Shown here piece after piece: positions 36,114-45,635 of a DNA stretch of 64,000 nucleotides. Source of the stretch: Halobacterium sp. DL1 (GTDB lineage Archaea; Halobacteriota; Halobacteria; Halobacteriales; Halobacteriaceae). A program made the translations under genes and the position numbers. Each line of letters opens with the position of its first letter. Within the stretch, counting starts at the first letter, position 1. The DNA is taken from contig CP007060.1 of NCBI GenBank assembly GCA_000230955.3, positions 2,734,216 to 2,798,215 on the forward strand, written 5' to 3'. The notes beneath the pieces are model-generated. The model was not told the DNA's origin and ran no database searches. It was given only the letters and a program-made list of their open reading frames with translations.

Positions 36114-37459
36114 CGTCACTCTACCAGGAGAAACGAGAGCGAGGCGGGAGCACGGTGACCGGCGAGACGCTCGTCGAGGTGAACGACCTGCGGACCTACT
36201 ACGGGTCGGAGGGCGGGCTGTTCGGCGGCAACCCCGTGAAGGCCGTCGACGGCGTCGACTTCGACATCCAGCACGGCGAGACGCTCGGTCTCGTCGGCGA
36301 GTCCGGCTGTGGGAAGTCCACGCTCGGGCGCACGCTGATGCAACTCGAGACCGCGACGAGCGGCGAGGTGCGCTACGACGGCACCGACATCACGTCGCTG
36401 TCCGGGAAGAAGCTCAAGGAGTGGCGCCGGAACGTCCAGATGGTGTTCCAGGACCCGGACGGCAGCCTCAACGACCGGATGACGGTCGGCGAGATCATCA
36501 AGGAGCCGCTGAACGTCCACGACTGGAAGACTCCCGAGGACCGCCGCGACCGCGTCCGTGAACTGCTGGAGACCGTCGGCCTGAGCGAGGAGCACTACTA
36601 CCGCTACCCGTTCCAGTTCTCCGGCGGGCAGCGCCAGCGCGTCGGCATCGCCCGCGCGCTCGCGCTCGAGCCGGAGTTCCTCGTGCTCGACGAGCCGGTG
36701 AGCGCGCTGGACGTCTCCGTGCAAGCGAAGATCCTGAACCTCCTCGACGACCTGCAGGAGGAGTTCGGGCTGACCTATCTCATCATCGCCCACGACCTCT
36801 CGGTCGTCGAGCACATCTGCGACCGCGTCGCCGTGATGTACCTCGGGAAGGTGATGGAGATCGGGCCGGTCGACGACATCTTCGACGACCCGGCGAACCC
36901 GTACACGAACTCGCTGCTGTCGGCGATTCCGGAGCCGGACCCGACCATCGAGAAGAAGCGGATGACGCTCCGCGGCACGCCGCCGAGCCCGCGGGACCCG
37001 CCGAGCGGCTGCGTGTTCAGCACACGGTGTCCGCTGAAAATCCGCCCGCCCGAGTACGAGGACCTCGACGACGAGGTCTGGGAGGGCGTCGAGATATTCC
37101 GGGAGGTACTACGCGAACGCGGCGACCTCTCGAAGGGGGTCAGGGAACGCCTCAAGGACCTGCTCGGGATGGAGACCCGCGGGATGGACACCGAGGAAGT
37201 CCTCGAGGAGGCGTTCGAGAACAAGACGGTCCCGAACGAGGTCCAGCAGCACATCGACAGCGCCATCGAGCACGTGCGCCGGGACGACCTCCAGTCCGCC
37301 CAGGAGGAGCTCCGCGAGGAGTTCGGCAGCATCTGCGAGCAGGAGATGCCCGAGCAGTACGTGGTCGGTGACAACGGCCGGACGAGTCAGTGCCACCGAC
37401 ACGCGGAGGAGTACCAGGACACCCAGGCGTACATCTCCGACCACGGCTACGAGCGCTGA
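36110..37459 (+). CDS. dppF: Peptide ABC transporter ATP-binding protein DppF, with internal insertion
   Basis: A 449-residue ATPase. Walker [22 protein letters not shown], signature [12 protein letters not shown], Walker [14 protein letters not shown], switch LIIAHDLS. The C-terminal cysteine region is split: [11 protein letters not shown] near residue 303 and [11 protein letters not shown] with SQCHRH near the end are separated by about 80 mostly helical, charged residues ([20 protein letters not shown] and following), where typical DppF has about 10. Cluster binding may still be possible if the insert loops out. Last ATPase of the operon. Confidence 0.93.
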   Translation: MTSLYQEKRERGGSTVTGETLVEVNDLRTYYGSEGGLFGGNPVKAVDGVDFDIQHGETLGLVGESGCGKSTLGRTLMQLETATSGEVRYDGTDITSLSGKKLKEWRRNVQMVFQDPDGSLNDRMTVGEIIKEPLNVHDWKTPEDRRDRVRELLETVGLSEEHYYRYPFQFSGGQRQRVGIARALALEPEFLVLDEPVSALDVSVQAKILNLLDDLQEEFGLTYLIIAHDLSVVEHICDRVAVMYLGKVMEIGPVDDIFDDPANPYTNSLLSAIPEPDPTIEKKRMTLRGTPPSPRDPPSGCVFSTRCPLKIRPPEYEDLDDEVWEGVEIFREVLRERGDLSKGVRERLKDLLGMETRGMDTEEVLEEAFENKTVPNEVQQHIDSAIEHVRRDDLQSAQEELREEFGSICEQEMPEQYVVGDNGRTSQCHRHAEEYQDTQAYISDHGYER

Positions 37460-37460
37460 G

Positions 37461-37964
37461 ATGGTCGACCGCGAGTCGGACGGCGCGGCGCGCGGGTCGA
37501 CCGGCACGTTCGCACAGCCCGGTGAGTCCGGCGTCGACGACGCCGACCCCGACCGGGTCGCACAATTTTTCGACGCGGTGGCGTACGCGGCCGCGACGAC
37601 GGTGGTGTTCGGCGTGTTCTCCGGAGTCGTGACGCTCGCAGTCGGCGGGCGGTTCGCGCCCGGCGTGAAGTTCGGCCTGTTCGTCTTCGGCTGGGTCGCG
37701 TTCGGCTACGGGACGCTGCTGCTGTGGCCCGAGGCGGCCTGGAAGGACGACGACGACGAGGGGCGCTCGGTCAGCCTCTTCGACCGCGCGGGGGGACCGC
37801 CAGACACGGGCTTCCAGCGCTTCGTCCAGCGGCTACCGCCGGCGCGATTCCGGCAGATACCCCACCGTCAGCGGCTCTCGACCGGTTCACGGGTGCTGTT
37901 CGCGGCGGTCGGTATGATGGTGACGTCCATCGTCCTCGAGCAGTTCTTCGGCATCGGCCCCTGA
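37461..37964 (+). CDS. Haloarchaeal membrane protein downstream of dppF
   Basis: A 167-residue protein with a disordered start (about 1-35), two helices (AAATTVVFGVFSGVVTLAVG; FGLFVFGWVAFGYGTLLLWP), a soluble middle containing FQRFVQRLPPARFRQIPHRQ, and a last helix VLFAAVGMMVTSIVLEQFFG. It starts one base after dppF, so it is in the same transcript. It resembles a haloarchaea-only family (DUF7555-like, from memory). It could be an accessory of the transporter, but that is only context. Confidence 0.75.
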   Translation: MVDRESDGAARGSTGTFAQPGESGVDDADPDRVAQFFDAVAYAAATTVVFGVFSGVVTLAVGGRFAPGVKFGLFVFGWVAFGYGTLLLWPEAAWKDDDDEGRSVSLFDRAGGPPDTGFQRFVQRLPPARFRQIPHRQRLSTGSRVLFAAVGMMVTSIVLEQFFGIGP

Positions 37965-38095
37965 ACCGCTCCAGTACGTCCGCGACGTACGTCGGCGGTG
38001 TCGACCGGCCGACGTCCCTCCGTCGGTGACGGGGCCAGGAGCGGCGAACGCAGTGGCACGGAAGGTTCTTGAAGGCGAGTGGACAACACGCGGCC

Positions 38096-38689
38096 ATGGA
38101 AGACCAGCCCACCGAGGAGGAGCCGGCGACGCCCGAGAGCGACGACGCCGAGTTGCGACAGCGAGTCGAGCGGTACTCCGGTGGAACCGAGTCCCTGAAG
38201 CGAGCGTGGCAGCAGACCCTCGACGACATGGACGCCATCGCTGAGGAACACCGCGAGGCCGGCCACGACGTCACGGCCATCCCGGCCGTCGAAACCGGCC
38301 CCATCGGCCGGGACACGAACGACCCCGACGGCGAGTTCGGGATGGAGTTCGTCGTCGCGGACAACCACGCCGAGGAGTTCGAGGCGGCGTTCGCGGCCGG
38401 CGACTACCCCGAGTACGACGTCTACCGGGGCGAGGCGGGCGAGGACGCGTTCGTCGTCGTCGAACTCGTCGACCCGGACGCCGAACGGGCGATTCTGCTG
38501 GCCGGCGGCTACCCCATCCGTGACGAGACGATGTGCGCGTTCGCCGCCCGCGAGGAGGACGAGATGTACACGTTCGTCCGCACGCTCGACGGGACGCGGT
38601 ACGGCGCGTTCCGTCACGAGGGCTACGAGAAGTTCTTCCCGCGTGCGGGGGACCTGCCGGAGGACCCCGAGCAGCTCGGCAACTTCTGA
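38096..38689 (+). CDS. Conserved haloarchaeal soluble protein (DUF7529-like)
   Basis: A 197-residue acidic soluble protein. Conserved-looking parts: SLKRAWQQTLDDMDAIAEEH, GMEFVVADNHAEEFEAAF, ARRAILLAGGYPI-like stretch ERAILLAGGYPIRDETMCAF and MYTFVRTLDGTRYGAFRHEG. No known catalytic motif. I recall similar haloarchaeal proteins under DUF7529. The ATG at 38096 is preferred over 38069 because the acidic N-terminus begins there. Confidence 0.72.
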   Translation: MEDQPTEEEPATPESDDAELRQRVERYSGGTESLKRAWQQTLDDMDAIAEEHREAGHDVTAIPAVETGPIGRDTNDPDGEFGMEFVVADNHAEEFEAAFAAGDYPEYDVYRGEAGEDAFVVVELVDPDAERAILLAGGYPIRDETMCAFAAREEDEMYTFVRTLDGTRYGAFRHEGYEKFFPRAGDLPEDPEQLGNF

Positions 38690-38755
38690 ACGGGCGTGTG
38701 GACCGGTAACGCGCTGTCGTAGCCTACAAATGCGTGGGGAGAGAATGTCGGCTAC

Positions 38756-39613
38756 ATGAACGTCGCAGACGCGATGACCCCCCGGGCCGACGTAGTGACG
38801 GTCGAGTTGCCGGGGACGCGGGACGACATTCTCGAGTATCTCCAGGAGCGGGCCTTCTCCTCCGTACCCGTCGTGAAGCCCTCCGAGGACGGCGAGCAGT
38901 ACCGCGGACTCATCTCCCGGGACGACCTCATCGAACGCCCCGAGGAGGACCAGCTGGCGATGCTGATGCGGGACGCGCCGACCACGACGACGGATGCCAC
39001 CATCCAGGAGGTGGCGGCGCTGATGCTCCGCGAGGACGCCCGCCGCGTCCCCGTCGTCGAGGACGGCCGCCTGGAGGGTATCGTCACGGTGACCGACGTG
39101 GTTCGCGCCATCGCCGACGGCGAGGAGGACGGCGACACTGAGGTCGGCGGACTCGCGCGCCGGGACGTGAACACGACGTACGCGGGCACGCCGCTGACGG
39201 TCACGGAGCGCGAGATATCGTTCGCGAACGTTCCGTACTCGGTCGTGCTCGGCGAGGACGGCGAAATGGCCGGCATCGTCACCGAGGTCGACGTCATAGA
39301 GGTGGCCCGGGTCGTCGAGGGCGAGGCCAACACCGGCGACTCCATCGCGGACGACGACGACGACTGGAAGTGGGAGTCCATCAAGGCGACCGGGAGCCGC
39401 TACCTCCCGACGCGGAACGTCGAGATTCCCGCCGAACCCGTCGAGGAGTTCATGACTCGCGACGTGCTGACGGTGTCGAAGCGCCGCACCGCTCGCGAGG
39501 TGGCCCAGCAGATGCTGACCAACGACGTCGAACAGGTGCCGCTGATGTCCGGCGACGAACTCGTCGGCATCGTCCGGGACGTCGACCTGCTCGCGGGGGT
39601 GGCCGATGAGTGA
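38756..39613 (+). CDS. Four-CBS-domain protein
   Basis: A 285-residue protein built from four CBS motifs: about 5-60 (DAMTPRADVVTVELPGTRDD), 70-125 (ARRVPVVEDGRLEGIVTVTD), 135-190 (VLGEDGEMAGIVTEVDVIEV) and 225-283 (EFMTRDVLTVSKRRTAREVA). CBS pairs bind adenosyl ligands such as AMP, ATP or SAM and act as energy sensors. No fused effector domain is present. It overlaps glyS by 8 bp, so the two are cotranscribed and coupled; a link to translation is possible but unproven. Confidence 0.93.
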   Translation: MNVADAMTPRADVVTVELPGTRDDILEYLQERAFSSVPVVKPSEDGEQYRGLISRDDLIERPEEDQLAMLMRDAPTTTTDATIQEVAALMLREDARRVPVVEDGRLEGIVTVTDVVRAIADGEEDGDTEVGGLARRDVNTTYAGTPLTVTEREISFANVPYSVVLGEDGEMAGIVTEVDVIEVARVVEGEANTGDSIADDDDDWKWESIKATGSRYLPTRNVEIPAEPVEEFMTRDVLTVSKRRTAREVAQQMLTNDVEQVPLMSGDELVGIVRDVDLLAGVADE

Positions 39614-41333
39614 GCTAGACGAGCTCGCGCGCCGCCGCGGGTTCTTCTTCCAGGCGAACGAGGCGTACGGTGGCGTCTCCGGGTTCTACACCTACGGCCC
39701 GGAGGGCGCGGCGCTGAAGCGCAACGTCGAGGAGACGTGGCGCGACCGCTTCGTCACCCGCGAGGGTAACATGGAGATCGACTCCCCGACGGTGACCCCG
39801 GAAGCGGTCTTCGAGGCGTCGGGCCACCTCGACGGCTTCGACGACATGCTCGTGGAGTGCCCGGAGTGTGGTGAGAGCCACCGCGCCGACCACGTCGTCG
39901 AGGACAACACCGACGTGGAGGACGCCGAGTCCGTGCCGACCGAGGAGGTCGAGGCGCTCATCGCCGAGCACGACCTCGTCTGCCCTGACTGCGGCGCGTC
40001 CCTGGTCGGCCAGCCCGTCGAGGGGTTCAACTTGATGTTCGCGACGAGCATCGGCCCCGGCTCCGGCCAGCCCGGCTACCTCCGGCCGGAGACGGCCCAG
40101 GGGATGTTCACGGAGTTCCCGCGCCTGAAGGAGTACGCCCGCAACCAGCTGCCGTTCGGCGCCGCGCAGATCGGCGCGGGCTACCGCAACGAGATCAGCC
40201 CGCGGAACGCGCTGCTGCGCGCCCGTGAGTTCACGATGGCGGAACTAGAGTTCTTCGTCGACCCGGAGGGCGAGGGGCCGGACCTCTCGCGGGTCGCGGA
40301 CGTCGAACTGCCGCTGTACCCCGTCGAGGCCCAGCAGGCCGACGGCGAGGAGTACCTGCGGCTCACGCCCCAGGAGGCCCTCGAGGAGGGCGTCGTACAG
40401 GGCGAGTGGGTGGCGTACTTCCTCGCGCGGTCGAAGCAGTGGTTCGAGCGGGTCGGCGTGGACATGGAGCGGTTCCGGTTCCGCCAGCACCTCCCCGGCG
40501 AACTCGCCCACTACGCCTCTGATTGCTGGGACGCGGAGGGCGAGGTCGGCGGCGACTGGGTGGAACTGGAAGGCATCGCCTCCCGGACCGACTACGACCT
40601 CTCGAAGCACTCGGAGCACGCCGACGACAACTTCACCGTCTTCCAGCAGTACGACGAGCCGAAGACCGTCGAGCGCGCGACCGTCGACCCGGACATGTCC
40701 GCGCTGGGCCCGAAGTTCGGCGGCGACGCCGGGGCCGTCGCGGACGCCCTCAAGGCGCTCGCCGAGCGCGACCGCTCGGCGTTCGAGGACGACGAGGTCA
40801 CCGTCGAGGTCGACGGCGAGGCGTACACGGTTCCGACCGAGCAGACCGGCTTCGCGGTCGAGGAGCAGACCGAGTCCGGCCGCCACATCGTCCCGCACGT
40901 GGTCGAACCCGCGTTCGGCGTCGGGCGCGCGGTGTACACGGTGCTCGCGCACAACTACGACGAGGACGAGGTCGAGGGCGAGGAGCGCAGCGTGCTCCGC
41001 CTGCCCGCGGAGGTCGCGCCGACGACCGTCGGCGTGTTCCCGCTGATGGACAAGGACGGCCTGGGCGAGACAGCCCGCGACCTGGCGGCGGACCTCCGTG
41101 AGGCCGGCGTCGACGTGACCTACGACGACTCCGGGAACATCGGTCGCCGGTACCGCCGGCAGGACGAGGTCGGCACGCCGTACTGCGTCACCGTCGACTA
41201 CGACAGCCTCGAGGACGGCACGGTGACGCTCCGCGACCGCGACTCGACGGCCCAGACGCGCGTCGAACTGACCGAGCTCACCGAGCTACTGCCGGCGCTG
41301 CGCGACGGCGACGTCACCTTCGACGAGCTGTGA
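39606..41333 (+). CDS. glyS: Glycyl-tRNA synthetase (class II, archaeal/eukaryal type)
   Basis: A 575-residue enzyme that charges tRNA-Gly. N-terminus LARRRGFFFQANEAYGGVSG, a zinc-ribbon insertion (CPECGESH and CPDCGASLVG), motif 2 region GYRNEISPRNALLRAREFTM, FFVDPEG and LPFGAAQIG, motif 3 HVVEPAFGVGRAVYT, and a C-terminal anticodon-binding domain (APTTVGVFPLMDKDGLGETA). Length is as expected. It overlaps the CBS gene upstream and the dolichol-kinase-like gene downstream by 4 bp. Confidence 0.96.
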   Translation: MSELDELARRRGFFFQANEAYGGVSGFYTYGPEGAALKRNVEETWRDRFVTREGNMEIDSPTVTPEAVFEASGHLDGFDDMLVECPECGESHRADHVVEDNTDVEDAESVPTEEVEALIAEHDLVCPDCGASLVGQPVEGFNLMFATSIGPGSGQPGYLRPETAQGMFTEFPRLKEYARNQLPFGAAQIGAGYRNEISPRNALLRAREFTMAELEFFVDPEGEGPDLSRVADVELPLYPVEAQQADGEEYLRLTPQEALEEGVVQGEWVAYFLARSKQWFERVGVDMERFRFRQHLPGELAHYASDCWDAEGEVGGDWVELEGIASRTDYDLSKHSEHADDNFTVFQQYDEPKTVERATVDPDMSALGPKFGGDAGAVADALKALAERDRSAFEDDEVTVEVDGEAYTVPTEQTGFAVEEQTESGRHIVPHVVEPAFGVGRAVYTVLAHNYDEDEVEGEERSVLRLPAEVAPTTVGVFPLMDKDGLGETARDLAADLREAGVDVTYDDSGNIGRRYRRQDEVGTPYCVTVDYDSLEDGTVTLRDRDSTAQTRVELTELTELLPALRDGDVTFDEL

Positions 41334-41890
41334 GCGAAGTCGGCCGGCGGCTGGTGCACGCCAGCGGTGCGGTGCTCCCGGGCGCGTTCCTCGCGGGCCT
41401 GCTCTCCTGGGAGGCCGTGCGCTGGCTGCTGGTCGTCGGCGCCGTCTGCACCGTGGTGCTGGAGGCGCTCCGGCTCTCGGGCTACGTCTCCTGGTGGATA
41501 TTCGACGCGCTCACCCGCGACTACGAGCAGGACAACCCCGCGGGCTACGCCCTGTACGAACTGTCGTGGACGGCGACCGCGTGGCTGTTCGCGCCCTCCC
41601 TCGCCGTGCCCGCGATGCTGATGCTCGCGCTCGCCGACCCCGCCAGTGGCCTGCTCTCCCGCGGGGAACTCGGCGTCAAGCAGGGGTGGGTGCTGCTCGC
41701 GACGTTCGGCATCTGTCTGGCCATCGCCAGCCTGCTCGACGTCCCGCTCGTGGCGGGGGTGGCGGGCGCGCTCGTCGCGACGTTCGCGGACGGCGCGACG
41801 CCCGTCGTCCGTGGCTACGTCATCGACGACAACGCCACCATTCCCCTCGGCGCGGGCGCGGCGATGTGGGTGGTGCTGGCGGTCCTCTGA
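41330..41890 (+). CDS. Dolichol kinase/CTP-transferase-like membrane protein
   Basis: A 186-residue membrane protein with about five or six helices. Conserved parts: EVGRRLVHASGAVLPGAFLA at the start and ALADPASGLLSRGELGVKQG, the DPxxxL..R motif of dolichol/phytol kinase and CDP-diglyceride synthase families, and FADGATPVVRGYVIDDN. It likely uses CTP to phosphorylate a polyprenol. The GTG at 41330 overlaps the glyS stop. Archaeal activity is inferred. Confidence 0.8.
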   Translation: MSEVGRRLVHASGAVLPGAFLAGLLSWEAVRWLLVVGAVCTVVLEALRLSGYVSWWIFDALTRDYEQDNPAGYALYELSWTATAWLFAPSLAVPAMLMLALADPASGLLSRGELGVKQGWVLLATFGICLAIASLLDVPLVAGVAGALVATFADGATPVVRGYVIDDNATIPLGAGAAMWVVLAVL

Positions 41891-41949
41891 CTCCACTTTC
41901 ACCCCGCTACGCGAAGCCTTAACCCCGAGAGCGCCGTACCCCGTTCCGA

Positions 41950-44397
41950 ATGCCGGAGCCCGCGTACGTCGACCACCCGATGCTGGAGCCGGACGTCATC
42001 GAAGCCCGCCAGTACCAGCTCCAGCTCGCGGCGGCAGCGCGGCAGGACCACACACTCGTCTGCCTCCCGACAGGCCTCGGGAAGACGACGGTGAGCCTGC
42101 TGGTGACCGCCTACCGCCTCGCCGACGACATCGGCGCGAAGTCGCTGTTGCTCGCGCCCACGAAGCCGCTAGTCGAACAGCACGCCACGTTCTACCGCGA
42201 GGCGCTGACGATTCCCGACGACGAGATCGTCGTGTTCACCGGGGAAACGCGGCCGGACGACCGCGAGGAACAGTGGTCGAGCGCCCGCGTCGTCGTCGCC
42301 ACCCCCCAGGTCGTCGAGAACGACCTCGTGGGCGGGCGAATCAGCCTGCGGGACGTGGTCCACTGCACGTTCGACGAGTGCCACCGCGCGACCGGCGACT
42401 ACGCGTACACGTACATCGCCGAGCGCTACCACGCCGACGCCGCGGACCCGCTCGTCACCGGGATGAGCGCCTCACCGGGCGGCAACGAGGAGGACATCCG
42501 CACGGTCTGCGAGAACCTCGGCGTGGCGAACGTCGAAGTGATGACCGAGGACGACGCCGACGTCGGCGAGCACACCTACGACACGGACGTCCAGTGGGAG
42601 CGCATCGAACTCCCAGAGCAGGTCATCGAGGTTCGGGACGCCATCAACGAGGTCATCGAGGACCGCCTGGAGAAACTCCGGGACCTGGGCGTCACGCGGG
42701 CGTCGAGCCCGGACGTCTCCCAGAAGGACCTGAACAAGATCCGCGCGCGACTCCAGGAGCTCATCGACAACGACGACAGCGAGGGCTACCAGGGGATGAG
42801 CGTCCACGCCGAGGTGATGAAGCTCCGTCGGGCGGTCGAGCTCGTGGAGACCCAGAGCGTCGAATCGGTACGGCGATACTTCGAGCGCCAGCGCAACGCC
42901 GCCCGCTCGTCGGGCGCGTCGAAGGCGAGCCAGCGCCTCGTGAGCGAACCCAAGGTCAAGGAGGCGATGCGGAAGGCCGACGAGTTCGACGGCCTCCACC
43001 CGAAGTTCCGGCGCGCCAGGATGTTGCTCGCGGAGACGCTGGGCATCGAGGAGGGCGAGCGCGTCATCGTCTTCACCGAGTCCCGGGACACCGCCGAAGC
43101 TCTGACGGAGTTCCTCGGCCAGCACTTCGACACCCGGCGGTTCGTCGGCCAGGGCGACGCCGACGGCAGCGACGGGATGACCCAGAAGGAACAGCGCGAG
43201 ACCCTCGACGAGTTCCGGAGCGGGGAGTTCGAGGTGCTCGTCTCGACCTCGGTCGCCGAGGAGGGCCTGGACGTGCCGGAGGTCGACCTCGTGCTGTTCT
43301 TCGAACCCGTGCCGACCGCGATTCGCTCCGTCCAGCGGAAGGGCCGCACCGGCCGCCAGACGGAGGGGAAGGTCATCGTGCTGATGGCCGAGGACACCCG
43401 CGACGAGGCGTACTTCTGGATCTCGCGGCGTCGCGAACAGGAGATGGAGGACGAACTCCGCTCGCTGAAGGGCGTCGCGGACGAACTGGCCGGCGACCTG
43501 GGTGAGGACCAGCGGGCTCTGGACGAGTACGGCGACGAGGACGCCGGTAGCGAGGCTGGCGACGCCGACACTGCGAGTGCGGAAGCGAACGCCACCGCGG
43601 ACGGCGGCGAGAGCGAGGGCTCGACGACCGACCAGCAGGCGGGCCTCGCGGACTTCGACGCCCCGGACCCGGCGGACGTGGAGGGCGGCGACGAACCCGA
43701 AGACGGCGTGACGGCGCGAGCGTCGAGCGACGACGGGGAGACCGTGGAGGTGGTCGTCGACCAGCGAGAACTCGACAGTAACATCGCCCGCGACCTCTCG
43801 AAGCGCGAGAACGTGGAGACGCGCCTGGAGACACTCTCCGTGGGTGACTACGTCCTCTCGGACCGCGTGGCCGTCGAGCGGAAGACCCACGGCGACTTCA
43901 TGGACACGCTGCTGGGCGGCGACCGGTCGCTGTTCGAGCAGGCCAAGGACCTCACGCGCCACTACACGCGGCCTGTCCTGCTGCTGGAGGGGGACGGTGA
44001 CCTCTACGCCGAGCGCAACGTCCACCCGAACGCCATCCGGGCGGCGCTGTCCTCGCTGGCGGTGGACTGGGGCGTCAGCGTCGTCCACACGCGCGGTGAG
44101 GACGACACCGCGGAGATGATCCGGACCGTCGCTGAGCGCGAACAGCTCGACAACGACCGCGAGGTGAGCGCCCACGGCGAGAAGGCCGCGAAGACGCTCG
44201 GCGAGCAACAGGAGTACGTCGTCTCCGCCATCGCCGACATCGGCCCGGTGACGGCGCGCTCGCTGCTCGACGAGTTCGGCAGCGTGGAGGCCGTGATGAC
44301 CGCGAGCGAGGACGACCTGCTGGACGCGGAGGGCGTCGGGCAGGTGACCGCCGAACGCATCCGCGAAGTCGTCGCGAGCGACTACCGCCCGGATTAG
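41950..44397 (+). CDS. hef: Hef helicase/nuclease (FANCM/XPF-like)
   Basis: An 815-residue fork-processing enzyme. SF2 helicase part: Walker A PTGLGKT near 40, motif II FDECHRA near 140, motif V/VI SVAEEGLDVPEVD and QRKGRTGRQ near 450-470. After an acidic linker (about 510-605) comes the ERCC4 nuclease with VDQRELDSNIARDL and VAVERKTHGDF (ERKxxxD), and a C-terminal helix-hairpin-helix pair (IGPVTARSLLDEFG; GVGQVTAERIREVV). Both activities look intact. It acts on stalled replication forks. Its stop overlaps the convergent UspA-like gene. Confidence 0.96.
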   Translation: MPEPAYVDHPMLEPDVIEARQYQLQLAAAARQDHTLVCLPTGLGKTTVSLLVTAYRLADDIGAKSLLLAPTKPLVEQHATFYREALTIPDDEIVVFTGETRPDDREEQWSSARVVVATPQVVENDLVGGRISLRDVVHCTFDECHRATGDYAYTYIAERYHADAADPLVTGMSASPGGNEEDIRTVCENLGVANVEVMTEDDADVGEHTYDTDVQWERIELPEQVIEVRDAINEVIEDRLEKLRDLGVTRASSPDVSQKDLNKIRARLQELIDNDDSEGYQGMSVHAEVMKLRRAVELVETQSVESVRRYFERQRNAARSSGASKASQRLVSEPKVKEAMRKADEFDGLHPKFRRARMLLAETLGIEEGERVIVFTESRDTAEALTEFLGQHFDTRRFVGQGDADGSDGMTQKEQRETLDEFRSGEFEVLVSTSVAEEGLDVPEVDLVLFFEPVPTAIRSVQRKGRTGRQTEGKVIVLMAEDTRDEAYFWISRRREQEMEDELRSLKGVADELAGDLGEDQRALDEYGDEDAGSEAGDADTASAEANATADGGESEGSTTDQQAGLADFDAPDPADVEGGDEPEDGVTARASSDDGETVEVVVDQRELDSNIARDLSKRENVETRLETLSVGDYVLSDRVAVERKTHGDFMDTLLGGDRSLFEQAKDLTRHYTRPVLLLEGDGDLYAERNVHPNAIRAALSSLAVDWGVSVVHTRGEDDTAEMIRTVAEREQLDNDREVSAHGEKAAKTLGEQQEYVVSAIADIGPVTARSLLDEFGSVEAVMTASEDDLLDAEGVGQVTAERIREVVASDYRPD

Positions 44398-44786
44398 GGG
44401 ATGACGGTGACAGGGACGCGTTCGGAACGCATCACGGTCTCGGCGGCGCTCCCGAGGATGACGCGCTCGATGGTACCGGAGCCGTGGTGGCCCATGACGA
44501 CGTGGTCGTAGCCGTGGTCCGCGACGAGGTCGAGGATGTCCTCGCCGACCTGGTCGGCCGGCCGGAACTCGAGGTCGACGTCTGTCGACACCTCCGGGAC
44601 GGCGTCGACGTTCTGCGCGTCGAGGACGTCCTGTGCGCGGTCCACGATCTCGTCCGTGGCGTCGGTCTCGGTGTCCGTGAAGTGGACGACGTGGATGTTC
44701 GCCTCGTAGCGGCGCGCCATCTCCGCAGCGAACTCCAGCGCGCGGAAGCTACAGTCCGACCCGTCGACGGGAACGAGGATCTCCAT
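44394..44786 (-). CDS. Universal stress protein (UspA-like)
   Basis: A 130-residue single Usp domain. Starts MEILVPVDGSDCSFRALEFA; the ATP-binding motif reads MGHHGSGTIERVILGSAAET, matching G-2x-G-9x-G-S, so it probably binds ATP; ends SERVPVTVIP. The ATG at 44786 is the family start. Haloarchaea have many Usp paralogues with no assigned role. The end overlaps the hef end (tail to tail) by 4 bp. Confidence 0.93.
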   Translation of the reverse strand: MEILVPVDGSDCSFRALEFAAEMARRYEANIHVVHFTDTETDATDEIVDRAQDVLDAQNVDAVPEVSTDVDLEFRPADQVGEDILDLVADHGYDHVVMGHHGSGTIERVILGSAAETVMRSERVPVTVIP

Positions 44787-44828
44787 GGTCGAACGTGCGG
44801 GCGCGCCCGGCAAATCAGTTCTGCCCGG

Positions 44829-45473
44829 CTACCGGAGCGCGGCGAGCGCTTCGGCGGCCTCGCGGGCGGCCTCGAGGTACTCGCGGGCGGTGCGCGGGTC
44901 GTCGGCGGCCGCGGCCCGGCGCGCCAGCGCCGAGATGGAGGACTCCAGCGCGTCGGCCGCTTCGCCGGACGGCGCCGTCCCACGGGAGCGCTCGGGTCGT
45001 TCGGACTGCGGTTCCTGACCCCGCTCCGTGACGGCATCCCGCGAGCGCTGCTGGTTGCGGGTCTCGGGCGCGTGCTGGCCGCCCGACTTCGACGGCGGTG
45101 CCCGTCGGTCGGCAGTCCGCGCCGCGTCCGGCTGGTCCGACTGGGACGCCCGGGCCGCCTCGTCGGTGGATGGTGCGTCGACAGGGGTGTCGGCTGTCTG
45201 CTCGGCGGGGGCATCCCGCTGGGCACTGTCGGCCTGCTCCTGGGTCTGGGCCTGTTCGGCCTCGTGCTGGCAGTTCGGGCAGAACGATTCGCCGTCGTAC
45301 CGGAAGACGGGCGTCCCGCAGCGGTCGCAGTGCTGGTTGGTCATCGTCGCGCCCTGCAGTAGCAGTTCGCTCATCCGGGCGGTCGCCTCCCGGTCCTCGC
45401 GCTCGTCCTCGTACTTCTGACGGAGTTCCTCCCGCACGGCCTCCTCGTCGAAGCCGTCGTCCGTGTCGCTCAT
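44829..45473 (-). CDS. Zinc-ribbon protein of the Sjogren/scleroderma autoantigen 1 family
   Basis: A 214-residue protein. The N-terminal part (about 30-75) is the SSSCA1-type module: [20 protein letters not shown] with [16 protein letters not shown], a four-Cys zinc site. The middle (about 80-160) is disordered and rich in Gln, Ala, Asp and Pro; the end (about 165-214) is helical ([20 protein letters not shown]). Eukaryotic homologues are linked to centromere/phosphatase functions; the archaeal role is unknown. Confidence 0.85.
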   Translation of the reverse strand: MSDTDDGFDEEAVREELRQKYEDEREDREATARMSELLLQGATMTNQHCDRCGTPVFRYDGESFCPNCQHEAEQAQTQEQADSAQRDAPAEQTADTPVDAPSTDEAARASQSDQPDAARTADRRAPPSKSGGQHAPETRNQQRSRDAVTERGQEPQSERPERSRGTAPSGEAADALESSISALARRAAAADDPRTAREYLEAAREAAEALAALR

Positions 45474-45635
45474 AGGCAGGGAATAGGGCGCGGCGGCGAA
45501 AAGCCTGCGGGAAGACGAGTTCGTCGTCCGTCGAATCTTCGTTCGGCGTCTGTCGGTAGCGAAAGTGGGCGGTACGGGCACTCAGTTGGCGCTATCGAAG
45601 CGCTTAACGGCCTGCCCGGTGCCTGTTTACGTGAT

